The notes below the pieces were generated by a model that was not told the DNA's origin, ran no database searches, and worked only from the letters and a program-made list of their open reading frames with translations. A DNA stretch of 52,067 bases from Natronospirales bacterium (GTDB lineage: Bacteria; Pseudomonadota; Gammaproteobacteria; Natronospirales; REEB76), in NCBI GenBank assembly GCA_021792635.1, contig JAJYUH010000017.1, positions 1 to 52,067 of the forward strand, read 5' to 3'. Position 1 is the first letter of the stretch. Each line of letters opens with the position of its first letter. Shown here in pieces: positions 22,107 through 31,182 of the stretch. The position numbers and the translations under genes were made by a program.

Positions 22107-24485
22107 TCAGAAATAGGTACCCAACGTGAACTGGAAACGTTCAGTCTGGTCTCCCGGTTGGGCGTTCAGCGGCAAAGCATAACTGAATTTCATGGCGCCA
22201 AGGGGAGTCAGAAAGGTAGCCGCCACGCCGGTGGAGATACGCAAGGCATTCCAGCGGAAATCACCCGGATCGGTAAAGGCATTGCCCGCATCCAGGAACA
22301 AAGCCCAGCGACTGGAACCGCTTTCCGATCCGGATTTGCTGCCGAAATGCGGCAGAATCAGTTCATTCTGCATCCATACGTCGGTCCGGCCGCCGAACGG
22401 GTAGCCTGAGGAGTATGGCCCCAAGGTGTCGATTCGCCAGCCGCGTACCGTGTCCGGGCCGCCAACAAAAAAGTTCTTGTAGGGAGGATAGGTGGCGGTC
22501 TTGCCGTAGGGTGCGCCATAATCCGCTTCGCCGTTAAAGCCGAAGATGAATCCCTTGAACAACGGAATGAATGCCAGTTGCTGATAGCTCAGTATGTAGT
22601 ATTCCTGGTCAAATCCCGGTACCGCCGCAGTCAGGCTGATGGATTCGCGCGCGCCGCGGTCCGGGAAAATGATCCGGTTGCGGGTATCGCGCACATAACT
22701 CAGCGATGCCTCAAGAGTATTGTATTGCAGCGCCGGATATTCGCAAATAAATGTAAATCCCCTCGGATCACTGCATGCACCCGTCGTATCAGTGACATGG
22801 CCATTGGCGGGGTTGGATATAAACGCCACATACTGTTGTGATGTTCCAAACTGTGAAAACAGCTGATTATGCGAGTAAGTAGCGCTGATGCCCCAGGCGC
22901 TGTATTCCGACACCGGTATATTAAAACCTATCTGACCGCCGTAGGACTGGGTTGTCAGCGGTGCACTATAGATGGTAAGCGAAGAAATCTGGCTCTGGTA
23001 TACACTCAACGTCCGGCTGATTCCATCCACCGTCCAATATGGATCAGTGAAGCTGACGTTGTAATTGTGCCCGATATAACTGCGGCTTGCCTGCACTGCG
23101 AAGCGCTCCCCGGTACCCAGGAAGTTTGCATTGACTACCTGGCCCTGCAGCACCAGGCCGGAATAGCTGCCGTAACCGACTCCCACGTTGGCTGTACCCG
23201 CCGGGCGTTCGCTTATTTTGTAATCCAGGTCCACCAAATCAGGTGAACCGGGTACACGTACGGTCTTGACTTTTGCATCCTGCACCCACGGCAGGCGATC
23301 AATGCGTACACGCGAACGTTCCACATCTGTATTGGACAGCCAAGTGCCCTCGAACTGGCGCATTTCGCGGCGGAATACCACATCATCGGTACCGGAACCA
23401 CCGCTGAAATTGATATGCCGTACGTATTCGCGCTGGCCCGGGTCAACGTAAAAAGTGATAGAGACCAGCTTGCGCTGACGGTCAATATCGGGAATCGGAT
23501 TCACCTGGGCAAAGGCATAGCCATCCACGCCAAGCCGCCTTTGAATCAGGTCAGCACTCACAGTGGCACGCTTGAGAGAGAATGTTTCTCCGGGCTTCAC
23601 CAGCACATATTTTTTCAGTTCTTCCTCAGGCACCACAAATTGCCCGGCCAATTTCACATCCTTGATCTTGTACACTCCGCCTTCGGAGATATTTACCGTG
23701 ATATAGACACTGTTGCGGTTCGGCGAAATTGCCACCTGGGTTGAGTCAATGGCAAAATCCGCATAGCCCTGGTCCATATAGAAGGATCGCAGGGATTCGA
23801 GATCACCCACCAGCTTCTCGCGGGCGTACTCGTCCGAACTGCCAAAAAACGTCCAGATGCTCGCTACCTTCAGCTTGAATACGTCACGCAGGGTGCTTTC
23901 GGAAAAAGTGTGATTACCCACGATACTGATGGAACGGATTTTGGCTGTCGTGCCTTCGGCAATTTTTACGGAAATATCAACCTTGTTATCACTGACATTG
24001 GCAACGTCGGATTTGATTATCACGCCGTATTTTCCGTGACTGTAATATTCGTCCGTGAGCTGCTGGATGAACTGATCAAGGGTAACCCGGTTGAATATCT
24101 GTCCCTCGGATAGACCTATCTTGTTCAAAGTCTTATACAGATCATCGGACTTGATCAGCTTGTTGCCCGTTATGACGAAATGTGCGATGGACGGCCGCTC
24201 ATGCACGATGATGATGAGCGTATCGTTCTGACGACGCATTTCAATGTCACGGAAAAATCCGGTCTTGTAAAGCGCGCGGATGGCGTCCTGAATACGCGCT
24301 TCGGTGAGATGATCGCCGATATTGATAGGCAGATAATCGTAGAGCGTGCCTGTGGAAATACGCTGCAGGCCGACGATCTCGATCTTTTTGACGGTAAATG
24401 ACTCATCCGCATGGGCGATGGAGGGAGCCAGCACCAGGAATAGCAGAAAAGCCAGAATGATCCCGGTGCCTTTAAGTAGTCCCAA
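22107..24485 (-). CDS. bamA: Outer membrane assembly factor BamA
   Basis: Central Omp85-family insertase for outer-membrane beta-barrels. 792 aa: signal peptide ending AHA at about 26, five POTRA repeats to about 425 (KKIEIVGLQRISTGTLYDYL; SISIVGNHTFSESTL; DVKLAGQFVVPEEEL), then a 16-stranded barrel (NVGVGYGSYSGLVLQGQVV). The lid-loop motif reads TVRGW (VRGF/Y in most relatives), and the C-terminal residue is Phe, as needed for barrel recognition. An extracellular loop holds two cysteines (GACSDPRGFTFICEYP) that could form a disulfide, comparable to the pair in E. coli BamA. It lies between rseP and skp. Confidence 0.97.
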   Translation of the reverse strand: MGLLKGTGIILAFLLFLVLAPSIAHADESFTVKKIEIVGLQRISTGTLYDYLPINIGDHLTEARIQDAIRALYKTGFFRDIEMRRQNDTLIIIVHERPSIAHFVITGNKLIKSDDLYKTLNKIGLSEGQIFNRVTLDQFIQQLTDEYYSHGKYGVIIKSDVANVSDNKVDISVKIAEGTTAKIRSISIVGNHTFSESTLRDVFKLKVASIWTFFGSSDEYAREKLVGDLESLRSFYMDQGYADFAIDSTQVAISPNRNSVYITVNISEGGVYKIKDVKLAGQFVVPEEELKKYVLVKPGETFSLKRATVSADLIQRRLGVDGYAFAQVNPIPDIDRQRKLVSITFYVDPGQREYVRHINFSGGSGTDDVVFRREMRQFEGTWLSNTDVERSRVRIDRLPWVQDAKVKTVRVPGSPDLVDLDYKISERPAGTANVGVGYGSYSGLVLQGQVVNANFLGTGERFAVQASRSYIGHNYNVSFTDPYWTVDGISRTLSVYQSQISSLTIYSAPLTTQSYGGQIGFNIPVSEYSAWGISATYSHNQLFSQFGTSQQYVAFISNPANGHVTDTTGACSDPRGFTFICEYPALQYNTLEASLSYVRDTRNRIIFPDRGARESISLTAAVPGFDQEYYILSYQQLAFIPLFKGFIFGFNGEADYGAPYGKTATYPPYKNFFVGGPDTVRGWRIDTLGPYSSGYPFGGRTDVWMQNELILPHFGSKSGSESGSSRWALFLDAGNAFTDPGDFRWNALRISTGVAATFLTPLGAMKFSYALPLNAQPGDQTERFQFTLGTYF

Positions 24486-24497
24486 GTGCAGTCCTCC

Positions 24498-25862
24498 TCA
24501 CCCGATGATTCTCGTCAGATCGTTGTATATGGCAAAACACATCAGCACCAGCAGCAACGCGATGCCGACACGCTGGCCCATAATCTCGGCCTGGACGGAC
24601 AAGGGTGAGCCCTTGACCGCTTCCACGACGTAATAAAGCACGTGGCCGCCGTCCAGCACCGGAATCGGCAGCAGATTCAGCACTCCGAGGCTGATACTCA
24701 CGATGGCGAGGAACGCCAGGAACGGCACCAAGCCGCTCTCCGCGGTGTAGCCTGCGTACTGCGCTATATCTATCGGCCCGCTGAGGTTGCGCAAGGATAC
24801 CTTGCCCAACACCATATTCCAGGAGGCATCCAGGGTGAGCCAAGCAAGGCTCCCAGTGCGTGCAAACGCATGCCCCAGCGCGACCGCGGGATTATACCTT
24901 TGTTCCGCCCGCAGGCGCGCACCGAATCCGGGTGGAATTCGCACCATGGCACCGATATGGCCAAGCAACCTCCCTCCCGGTTCCTTCACCTCCCCTACGG
25001 GCAGGGACAGGGTCAGAGTATGACCATACCGTTCCAGTGTCACGACCAGTGTCTTGCCGGCAGAGGCCTGCAGAATAGCCACCAACTGCTGCCAGGAGCG
25101 GATCGGGATATTGCCCAACTCAACGATATGATCACCCGGCCGCAAGCCCGCCGCCTTGGCTGTGCCGCCATCTGCGACCTGGGCGATCACCGCCGGCAGA
25201 TCGGGGTTCCATTGGCCGAGCCCAAGGCCGGTCAGCAGCTTCCCCGGTTCGGTGAGGGTCTTGGCGTGCGTCACCTGCAGTACCAGATCTTTTTCGCTGT
25301 TCTGCACCGTCCGCACCCGCACATTTATACGCCCGCCCTGCATTACGCCCTCAAAAAGCCGTACCAGGGCGCTATCCCAGGTGGGGGTGGTATGGCCGTT
25401 GACGGCAAGAATCTCGTCTTTCTTCACCATGCCCGCCAGCGCGGCGGGCGAATCCGGTCGCACATCGCCCACGATGGGACGGATGCCGGGAATCCCAATC
25501 ATGAAAATCACCCAGTAAGCCAGCACCGCAAACAACAGATTGAATAGCGGACCTGCCAACACCACCATAAAACGCTTCGGCAGCGGCTGCCGGTTGAAGG
25601 CCAGATGCCTGTCCGCTTCCGGTACTTCGCCTTCACGCTCATCAAGCATCTTGACATAGCCGCCCAGCGGTAACCAGGCGATGACATACTCCGTGGCATC
25701 CGGGCTGCGTTGCCAGCGCAGCAGCGGTTTGCCGAACCCCACTGAAAAACGCAGTACCCGGATCCCGAGGAAGCGCGCCACGATGAAGTGTCCGAACTCA
25801 TGCACGCTGACCAGCACGCCAATGGCGACCATGAATGCCACAATGCTGATGAGGATATTCAC
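24498..25862 (-). CDS. rseP: Site-2 intramembrane protease RseP
   Basis: Zinc protease that cleaves RseA and remnant signal peptides, releasing sigma-E. 454 aa from GTG 25862, whose GTGA overlaps the stop of the dxr relic; further upstream codons in frame belong to the relic region. The zinc motif HEFGH lies in helix 1 (VLVSVHEFGHFIVARFLGI), two PDZ domains follow the second helix (RPDSPAALAGMVKKDEILA; DGGTAKAAGLRPGDHIVEL), and the third zinc ligand is in LLPIPVLDGGHVLYY. The order cdsA-(dxr)-rseP-bamA is the standard one. Confidence 0.97.
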   Translation of the reverse strand: MNILISIVAFMVAIGVLVSVHEFGHFIVARFLGIRVLRFSVGFGKPLLRWQRSPDATEYVIAWLPLGGYVKMLDEREGEVPEADRHLAFNRQPLPKRFMVVLAGPLFNLLFAVLAYWVIFMIGIPGIRPIVGDVRPDSPAALAGMVKKDEILAVNGHTTPTWDSALVRLFEGVMQGGRINVRVRTVQNSEKDLVLQVTHAKTLTEPGKLLTGLGLGQWNPDLPAVIAQVADGGTAKAAGLRPGDHIVELGNIPIRSWQQLVAILQASAGKTLVVTLERYGHTLTLSLPVGEVKEPGGRLLGHIGAMVRIPPGFGARLRAEQRYNPAVALGHAFARTGSLAWLTLDASWNMVLGKVSLRNLSGPIDIAQYAGYTAESGLVPFLAFLAIVSISLGVLNLLPIPVLDGGHVLYYVVEAVKGSPLSVQAEIMGQRVGIALLLVLMCFAIYNDLTRIIG

Positions 25863-26089
25863 GCTACACGTTCCGCTGCACCGGCCGTAGCCGCCGCCGC
25901 GATGACACGCGCGCGTCGATCGCACTCCAACACGGCTTCGATGGAATCAGGGGCGGAAGAAGGACATTGCTCCAGCGTGCGGCGCACCATCTCGGCAATG
26001 ACCTGAAAATGGCCGCAATGACGGCTCAGCACATCCAGGGTATGCCTGCCGACGCTGCTGGTGGCACCCAGAATAGTGATACCCCTCAT
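25859..26089 (-). pseudogene. dxr: dxr (ispC) relic: N- and C-terminal ends fused by internal in-frame deletion
   Basis: A 76-codon frame sits exactly where dxr normally lies, between cdsA and rseP. The first ~32 residues (ITILGATSSVGRHTLDVLS, then HFQVIA) match the NADPH-binding start of 1-deoxy-D-xylulose-5-phosphate reductoisomerase, though the Gly of GATGS has become Ser. The text then jumps to the C-terminal helix of the same enzyme (VRRTLEQCPSSAPDSIEAVL, then ECDRRARVIA). About 320 residues, including all catalytic and metal-binding residues, are missing. The frame is preserved: ATG 26089 overlaps the cdsA stop and the stop overlaps the rseP GTG. It cannot be an active enzyme. Confidence 0.9.
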
Positions 26090-26892
26090 CGCAACCACCC
26101 CAGCAACGACACTCCCAGCCAGAAGGCCGGTACCGCCGCCGTCAAACTGTCAATGCGATCCAGCACGCCGCCGTGGCCGGGAAACAGCACGCCGCTGTCC
26201 TTCACCCCCGCCTGGCGCTTGAACAGGCTTTCCGAAAGATCGCCCACCATGGACAGCCATCCCGTCAGCATGCATATAAGAATAAAGGGAAGCGCGTTAC
26301 CCGGCGGTATCAGCCGCACACTCAGCAGCGTCACCACCAGCAGGCTGAGCGTACCACCCGCCACCCCTTCCCAGGTTTTGCCGGGGCTCACCGCGGGGGC
26401 GAGCTTGTGACGGCCAAAGACCCGACCGGCGAAATAGGCTCCGCTGTCTGCTGCCCAGATCAGCACTAGCGGCAAGAGCAGCAGTACCGGTCGCTGTTCC
26501 TGCAAGGCGAGTGCCGCGAACAGGGGCGGAATCAGCGTCAACCAGCCGCTGAACGCTTTGCATGGCCGTGGAAAGTCGGTGCGCCACGCCGTAATCCAGA
26601 TAAGCGCAAACAGCCACCACGCGATTGCCATCCCGCAGAGGCTGCTGAGTATCCCATCCCATGACCAGGTGAGGCCGGCAAGCACCACGGCTGCGCACCA
26701 CACCGCGGTCAACAGGCAATAAAGAATACGCCCGCCCGTACGCACATAACCGGAAAGCGCCGCCCATTCCCAGGCGGCAAGCAGCGTCAGTGCGCTGAAC
26801 AGCACCCCCAGCCACGCCGTGGGTGCGAACAGGACCAGCAGCACGACGACGGGCAACATGACCAGGGCGGTGATGATGCGCTGCTTAAGCAC
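26086..26892 (-). CDS. cdsA: Phosphatidate cytidylyltransferase
   Basis: Makes CDP-diacylglycerol, the precursor of all phospholipids, in the inner membrane. 268 aa with about eight hydrophobic helices. The family signature is complete near the C-terminus: SESLFKRQAGVKDSG then PGHGGVLDRIDSL. Upstream blocks SPGKTWEGVAGG and LIWAADSGAYFAGRVFGRHKL also match. GTG 26892 overlaps uppS by 8 bp and follows its AGAGG; the stop overlaps the dxr relic as ATGA. Confidence 0.96.
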   Translation of the reverse strand: MLKQRIITALVMLPVVVLLVLFAPTAWLGVLFSALTLLAAWEWAALSGYVRTGGRILYCLLTAVWCAAVVLAGLTWSWDGILSSLCGMAIAWWLFALIWITAWRTDFPRPCKAFSGWLTLIPPLFAALALQEQRPVLLLLPLVLIWAADSGAYFAGRVFGRHKLAPAVSPGKTWEGVAGGTLSLLVVTLLSVRLIPPGNALPFILICMLTGWLSMVGDLSESLFKRQAGVKDSGVLFPGHGGVLDRIDSLTAAVPAFWLGVSLLGWLR

Positions 26893-27631
26893 CCGCCTCT
26901 TCCTTCATCTGCTCCGGCGTACGGCCGAAACGTCGTTGGCGCGCGGCGTACCAGTTAAGCGCGGTTTGCAGCGCCGGCTCGTCGAAATCCGGCCACAGAC
27001 GGTCGGTGAAATAAAGTTCCGTGTAAGCGAGGTTCCACAACAGGAAGTTGCTGAGGCGCTGTTCACCGCCAGTACGGATGAAGAGGTCCGGATCCGGGAG
27101 CTCCGGCAGCACCAGCGCCCGTGACAAGCGCGCTTCGTCAATTTGGTCAGGCCGGATGTGTCCGCTGACCGCCGCAGCGGCCAGTTTATGCGCCGCGCAC
27201 ACGATATCCCAGCGCCCGCCATAGCTGGCGGCAATATTCAGCGCCAGTCCGGTATTCATCACCGTCAGTTCCTCGGCGCGGCGCATGCCCTGTTGCAGAT
27301 CGGGAGAAAAGGCTTCAAGGGTGCCGACGAAACGTATGCGAATATTATTCGCATGCAGTTCCCTGACTTCATCCTCAAGAGCATGCATCAAAAGGTCCAT
27401 GAGGTTACCGACCTCCCTCTGGGGACGCTGCCAGTTTTCACTGCTGAAGGCAAACAGGGTAAGAGCACCGATGTGAAGTCGCGCACAACCTTCAATGACA
27501 TGACGGGCAGCGGTGAGTCCGGCGCGATGTCCGGCTTGGCGCGGCAGCAGGCGACGTTTGGCCCAGCGGCCATTACCGTCCATGATGATGGCGATATGCC
27601 GCGGCAGAGCGGCAGTTTCAGTCCCGGCCAT
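26885..27631 (-). CDS. uppS: Undecaprenyl diphosphate synthase (cis-prenyltransferase)
   Basis: Builds the C55 lipid carrier for peptidoglycan and LPS from FPP and eight IPP units. 248 aa from ATG 27631; an in-frame GTG at 27667 would add twelve unrelated residues. Landmarks: HIAIIMDGNGRWAKRR with the catalytic Asp, AGHRAG, LTLFAFSSENWQRP, and RTGGEQRLSNFLLWNLAYTELYF. It shows that this cell needs IPP even though two MEP-pathway genes at neighbouring loci are relics. Confidence 0.97.
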   Translation of the reverse strand: MAGTETAALPRHIAIIMDGNGRWAKRRLLPRQAGHRAGLTAARHVIEGCARLHIGALTLFAFSSENWQRPQREVGNLMDLLMHALEDEVRELHANNIRIRFVGTLEAFSPDLQQGMRRAEELTVMNTGLALNIAASYGGRWDIVCAAHKLAAAAVSGHIRPDQIDEARLSRALVLPELPDPDLFIRTGGEQRLSNFLLWNLAYTELYFTDRLWPDFDEPALQTALNWYAARQRRFGRTPEQMKEEAGA

Positions 27632-27694
27632 GCCGCTGCGCACCCCGTTTGGATGATACCGCCGCACAACGCGCGGCTGAAAACCACTGTGGCA

Positions 27695-28252
27695 TCACAC
27701 CTCCAGGAGCTCCGCCTCTTTAGCGGCGAGTATCTTGTCAATATCGGCAATGTGTCTGTCGGTAAGTTTCTGGATTTCGTCCTGGGTCCGGCGTTCCTCA
27801 TCCTCCGTGATCTTTTTGTCCTTGAGCAGAGTCTTAAGTTCGGCGTTGACATCGCGGCGCACATTGCGCACCGCCACCCGTGCGGCTTCCGCCTCCTGGC
27901 GCGCCACCTTGATGATCTCACGACGCCGCTCCTCGGTAAGCTGCGGCATGGGTACGCGAATCACATTGCCTGCCGTGGCCGGCGTAAGCCCCAGGTCGGA
28001 AGTCATAATGGCTTTTTCGATTACCGGCACCATCTGCTTTTCCCACGGAGTGATGGTAAGCGTGCGCCCATCGGCGGCGGCAACGTTGGCAACCTGATTG
28101 AGCGGTACCTCGGATCCATAATAGGACACGCGAATATGATCCAGCAGGCTGGTATGGGCACGGCCGGTTCGCAGCTTGGCGAGCGCTTCCTTGAGCGTGT
28201 CCGCGCTCTTGTGCATGCGTACCGCAGCATTTTTCTTCATATCGTCAATCAT
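27695..28252 (-). CDS. frr: Ribosome recycling factor
   Basis: Splits post-termination ribosomes with EF-G. 185 aa from ATG 28252, which has GGAGG at ideal spacing and overlaps the pyrH stop by 8 bp; upstream in-frame codons are pyrH sequence. Typical segments: [62 protein letters not shown] and the helical [17 protein letters not shown]. Adjacent to pyrH and uppS, as in most gammaproteobacteria. Confidence 0.97.
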   Translation of the reverse strand: MIDDMKKNAAVRMHKSADTLKEALAKLRTGRAHTSLLDHIRVSYYGSEVPLNQVANVAAADGRTLTITPWEKQMVPVIEKAIMTSDLGLTPATAGNVIRVPMPQLTEERRREIIKVARQEAEAARVAVRNVRRDVNAELKTLLKDKKITEDEERRTQDEIQKLTDRHIADIDKILAAKEAELLEV

Positions 28253-28985
28253 GACCGCCTCCATTATCCACCTGCGTACCCACATCGCTTGCGCCAAGCA
28301 CGATACGCATGAAATCACCCGGGTGCGTGAGGTCAAAAACCCTGAGCGGGATATTGTTATCACGGCACATGACGATGGCGGTGGCATCCATCACCATGAG
28401 CTTGTCAGAAAGCACCTGGTCAAAAGTCAGGTGTGCATAACGCGCAGCCTTGGGGTTTTTCTTGGGATCGGCGCTGTACACACCGTCAACCTTGGTGGCC
28501 TTGAGCAACAGGTTTGCACCTGTTTCGATGGCGCGCAGACTGGCGGCCGTGTCGGTGGTAAAGAACGGGTTGCCGGTACCGGCAGCGAAGATGCAAACAC
28601 GGCCCTTTTCCAGGTGGCGTACCGCGCGACGGCGAATATAATCCTCGCAGAGCTCGTTGGCACTCAGTCCGGACATCACGCGCACATGCACACCGAGGCG
28701 CTCCAGTGCATCCTGCATGGCCAGCGCATTCATGATGGTGGCCAGCATACCCATGTGGTCGGCGGTGACCCGGTCCATGCCGGCCCGTGCCAAACCTGCG
28801 CCACGAAAAATGTTGCCGCCACCGATCACGATGCCTACCTGCACACCCAGGTCGCGTACATCGCGTATTTCCTCGGCAAGGCGGCGTATGACGACCGGGT
28901 CAATACCGTAATCGGCGCTGCCCATAAGGGCCTCGCCGCTCAACTTGAGGATTATCCGCTGGTAAACGGGCATCTGATCTGGCAT
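28245..28985 (-). CDS. pyrH: UMP kinase
   Basis: Phosphorylates UMP to UDP; hexameric amino-acid-kinase fold, feeding CTP synthesis by the nearby pyrG. 246 aa. Landmarks: [71 protein letters not shown] and NIPLRVFDL. The start could be Met1 (28985) or Met5 (28973); neither has a strong Shine-Dalgarno. It is separated from tsf by a gap with a strong hairpin at 29017-29039. Confidence 0.97.
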   Translation of the reverse strand: MPDQMPVYQRIILKLSGEALMGSADYGIDPVVIRRLAEEIRDVRDLGVQVGIVIGGGNIFRGAGLARAGMDRVTADHMGMLATIMNALAMQDALERLGVHVRVMSGLSANELCEDYIRRRAVRHLEKGRVCIFAAGTGNPFFTTDTAASLRAIETGANLLLKATKVDGVYSADPKKNPKAARYAHLTFDQVLSDKLMVMDATAIVMCRDNNIPLRVFDLTHPGDFMRIVLGASDVGTQVDNGGGHD

Positions 28986-29016
28986 GTCGTAGCCGTTTCA
29001 CGCGTGAAGGATGAGC

Positions 29017-29039
29017 AGAGCCCCGCAAAGCGGGGCTCT
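29017..29039 (-). terminator. Perfect GC-rich hairpin between tsf and pyrH
   Basis: Ten-base-pair perfect stem (AGAGCCCCGC with its complement) and an AAA loop (TTT in the minus transcript), 31 bp before the pyrH start and about 70 bp after tsf. No T-run follows on either strand, so it is either a weak or attenuating terminator separating rpsB-tsf from pyrH-frr or an mRNA-stabilising 3' structure. Confidence 0.55.
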
Positions 29040-29110
29040 CGGGCCTGGACATTGTACCGTAAATTCGGCTGAGCGCGAGCTCCAGACCCCGCAGAACGGT
29101 TTGTGCGAAT

Positions 29111-29983
29111 TTATGTTCCGCGCGCTTGAGCCATCACCTCGGTCGCGAAGTCTTCCTGCTTTCTTTCAATACCCTCTCCCACTTCAAAGCGGGCAAAGCG
29201 CAAGACCCGGGCTGCGTTCCGGGTGAGGAGTTGTTCCACCGTCACATCGGCATCTTTTACGAAGGGTTGGCCCAACAGCGTTACTTCGGCAAAAAACTTC
29301 TTGAGGCGGCCTTCCACCATTTTCCCGATGACGGTATCCGGCTTGCCGCTTTCCGCCGACTGGGCACGGATGACTTCACGTTCCTTCTCCAATATTTCTG
29401 CCGGTACCTGCTCGGCTTTGACGCACAGCGGACAGCTGGCAGCCACCTGCATGGCGATATCCTTGGCCAGAGCCGGTGTACCGCCATGCATTTCGACCAG
29501 CACACCGATGCGGGTGCCGTGAAGGTAGCTGCCCAGCAGCCCGCCACTGGTTTTGAAGCAGGCACAACGTCGCACGTTGATATTCTCACCGAGCTTGGCT
29601 ACCAGTTCGCGGCGCACGGTATCCACCGTCTTTTCCCCGGCAAGCGGCAGCTCACCCAGCTCCCGCGTGCCCAACGGAGCATTCTCCAGAACGGCGCGCA
29701 CTACACTTGCGACAAAATCGGCAAAGTCCTCGCCGTTCGCCACAAAATCGGTTTCACAGTTCACCTCGACCATGGCGGCGGTGTTACCCGTCACTTGCAG
29801 TGCAATGCGCCCCTCCGCTGCGATGCGCCCGGCCTTCTTGTCGGCCTTGGCGAGTCCTGCCTTGCGCATGCTTTCTATTGCCAAGTCGAGGTCACCCAGA
29901 GATTCAGTGAGCGCCTTCTTGCACTCCATCATGCCAGCGCCAGTACGTTCGCGCAGCTCTTTCACCAATGCGGCAGAAATCAT
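29111..29983 (-). CDS. tsf: Elongation factor Ts
   Basis: Nucleotide exchange factor for EF-Tu. 290 aa from ATG 29983, with GGAG six bases upstream; the ATG just before it at 29986 is an alternative. N-terminal SAALVKELRERTGAGMMECKKAL, the EF-Tu-contact segments AAMVEVNCETDFVA and MQVAASCPLCV, and C-terminal EVTLLGQPFVKDADVTVEQ are all present. Co-directional with rpsB, 56 bp after its stop. Confidence 0.97.
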   Translation of the reverse strand: MISAALVKELRERTGAGMMECKKALTESLGDLDLAIESMRKAGLAKADKKAGRIAAEGRIALQVTGNTAAMVEVNCETDFVANGEDFADFVASVVRAVLENAPLGTRELGELPLAGEKTVDTVRRELVAKLGENINVRRCACFKTSGGLLGSYLHGTRIGVLVEMHGGTPALAKDIAMQVAASCPLCVKAEQVPAEILEKEREVIRAQSAESGKPDTVIGKMVEGRLKKFFAEVTLLGQPFVKDADVTVEQLLTRNAARVLRFARFEVGEGIERKQEDFATEVMAQARGT

Positions 29984-30039
29984 CATAAACTCCGAACCTT
30001 GAAAAAATTGATTTAATACAATGACCGCTTTGACGGCGG

Positions 30040-31020
30040 TCATGCGGTCTCATCGCCACCGTCCGCAGCTTTCTTTGCAACTTTCTTGCGCACCGTGGGC
30101 TTTTTAGCTGTGATCTTGCGGCGTGCTGCGGCTTTAGGTACCGCCGTCTCCTCGCCACTGGCCTGAGGTGCCACAACCGGCTGCAACTCCGCCTGTGCTT
30201 CCATAGCGGGTTTTCCCGCCGGTTTGCGCCGGGCCGGGGGTTTCTTGGCCGTCATCTTTTTCCGGCCGCGGCCGCGCTTGGGGTTACCGTGTTCATCCAG
30301 TTCCACAAACTCATCTTCATCGCCCGCGAGCTGCGGCAATGCCTCTTTACCCGCCAATACGGCATCGGCAATGCCCTGGGCATAGAGTTGCACCGCACGG
30401 ATGGCATCGTCGTTGCCGGGAATGACGTAATCAATGCCATCGGGGGAATTATTAGTGTCAACGATGCCAACGAGTGGGATGCCGAGTTTGCGCGCTTCGC
30501 TCACGGCGATCTTTTCATGGCCCACGTCAATGACGAACAACGCATCGGGTAGCGCGCCCATTTCCTTGATGCCGCCGAGACTCTTTTCGAGTTTTTCCAT
30601 CTCGCGATGCAGGCGAATAACTTCCTTCTTGCCAAGACGCTCAAAGGTACCGTCCTGCGCCTGCAGCTCCAATTCCTTCATGCGGCGGATGGACTGGCGC
30701 ACGGTCTTGAAATTGGTAAGGGTACCGCCCAGCCAGCGCTGACTTACGTGTGGCATACCGCAACGCTGTGCTTCCTGGGCCACGGTTTCGCGTGCCGCGC
30801 GTTTGGTGCCTACAAACAGCAGGCTGCCGCCATCGGCCACCAGGCGTTTCACGAACTCCAGCGCCTCGTGGTAAAGGGGTAGCGTCTTTTCCAGGTTGAT
30901 AATGTGAATTCGACTGCGTTCACCGAAGATAAAGGGAGCCATCTTCGGATTCCAGTAACGGGTCTGGTGACCAAAATGCACGCCAGCTTCCAGCATCTGG
31001 CGCATGGACAGATTCGCCAT
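30040..31020 (-). CDS. rpsB: 30S ribosomal protein S2 with a long basic C-terminal tail
   Basis: The core (residues 1 to about 225) is ordinary S2: [69 protein letters not shown] and [24 protein letters not shown]2 is normally about 240 residues, but this protein has 326. The extra ~90 residues are low-complexity Lys/Ala/Pro/Arg ([18 protein letters not shown], then [18 protein letters not shown]), interrupted by an acidic/neutral stretch. AGGAG lies nine bases before ATG 31020. It is first in the rpsB-tsf operon, driven by the promoter at 31173-31201. Confidence 0.96.
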   Translation of the reverse strand: MANLSMRQMLEAGVHFGHQTRYWNPKMAPFIFGERSRIHIINLEKTLPLYHEALEFVKRLVADGGSLLFVGTKRAARETVAQEAQRCGMPHVSQRWLGGTLTNFKTVRQSIRRMKELELQAQDGTFERLGKKEVIRLHREMEKLEKSLGGIKEMGALPDALFVIDVGHEKIAVSEARKLGIPLVGIVDTNNSPDGIDYVIPGNDDAIRAVQLYAQGIADAVLAGKEALPQLAGDEDEFVELDEHGNPKRGRGRKKMTAKKPPARRKPAGKPAMEAQAELQPVVAPQASGEETAVPKAAARRKITAKKPTVRKKVAKKAADGGDETA

Positions 31021-31041
31021 GAGTCAATACTCCTGATGATT

Positions 31042-31060
31042 GGGAACGTAAAACGTTCCC
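31042..31060 (-). promoter_or_regulatory. Perfect hairpin in the rpsB 5' leader
   Basis: GGGAACGT, an AAA loop (TTT in the transcript) and ACGTTCCC form an eight-pair stem 21 bp upstream of the rpsB ATG. rpsB leaders in gammaproteobacteria carry structures through which S2 represses its own operon; whether this is that element is an inference. Confidence 0.5.
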
Positions 31061-31153
31061 GGGGTTAAGCCTCCATACGCCCCATATCGCAACCCTGGCC
31101 CTTGCGAGCCGGCGGGCACCCCCGCGACATGTGCCGACGTATGTGTGGGTTAT

Positions 31154-31182
31154 TTGCCAAAAAAGGCGGCGCTTTATACCAT
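31154..31182 (+). promoter_or_regulatory. Possible map promoter overlapping the rpsB promoter
   Basis: TTGCCA (31154-31159), a 17 bp spacer and TACCAT (31177-31182) on the plus strand. The -10 is weak, but the site lies about 70 bp before the map ATG and overlaps the divergent rpsB promoter, so the two may compete. Confidence 0.4.
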
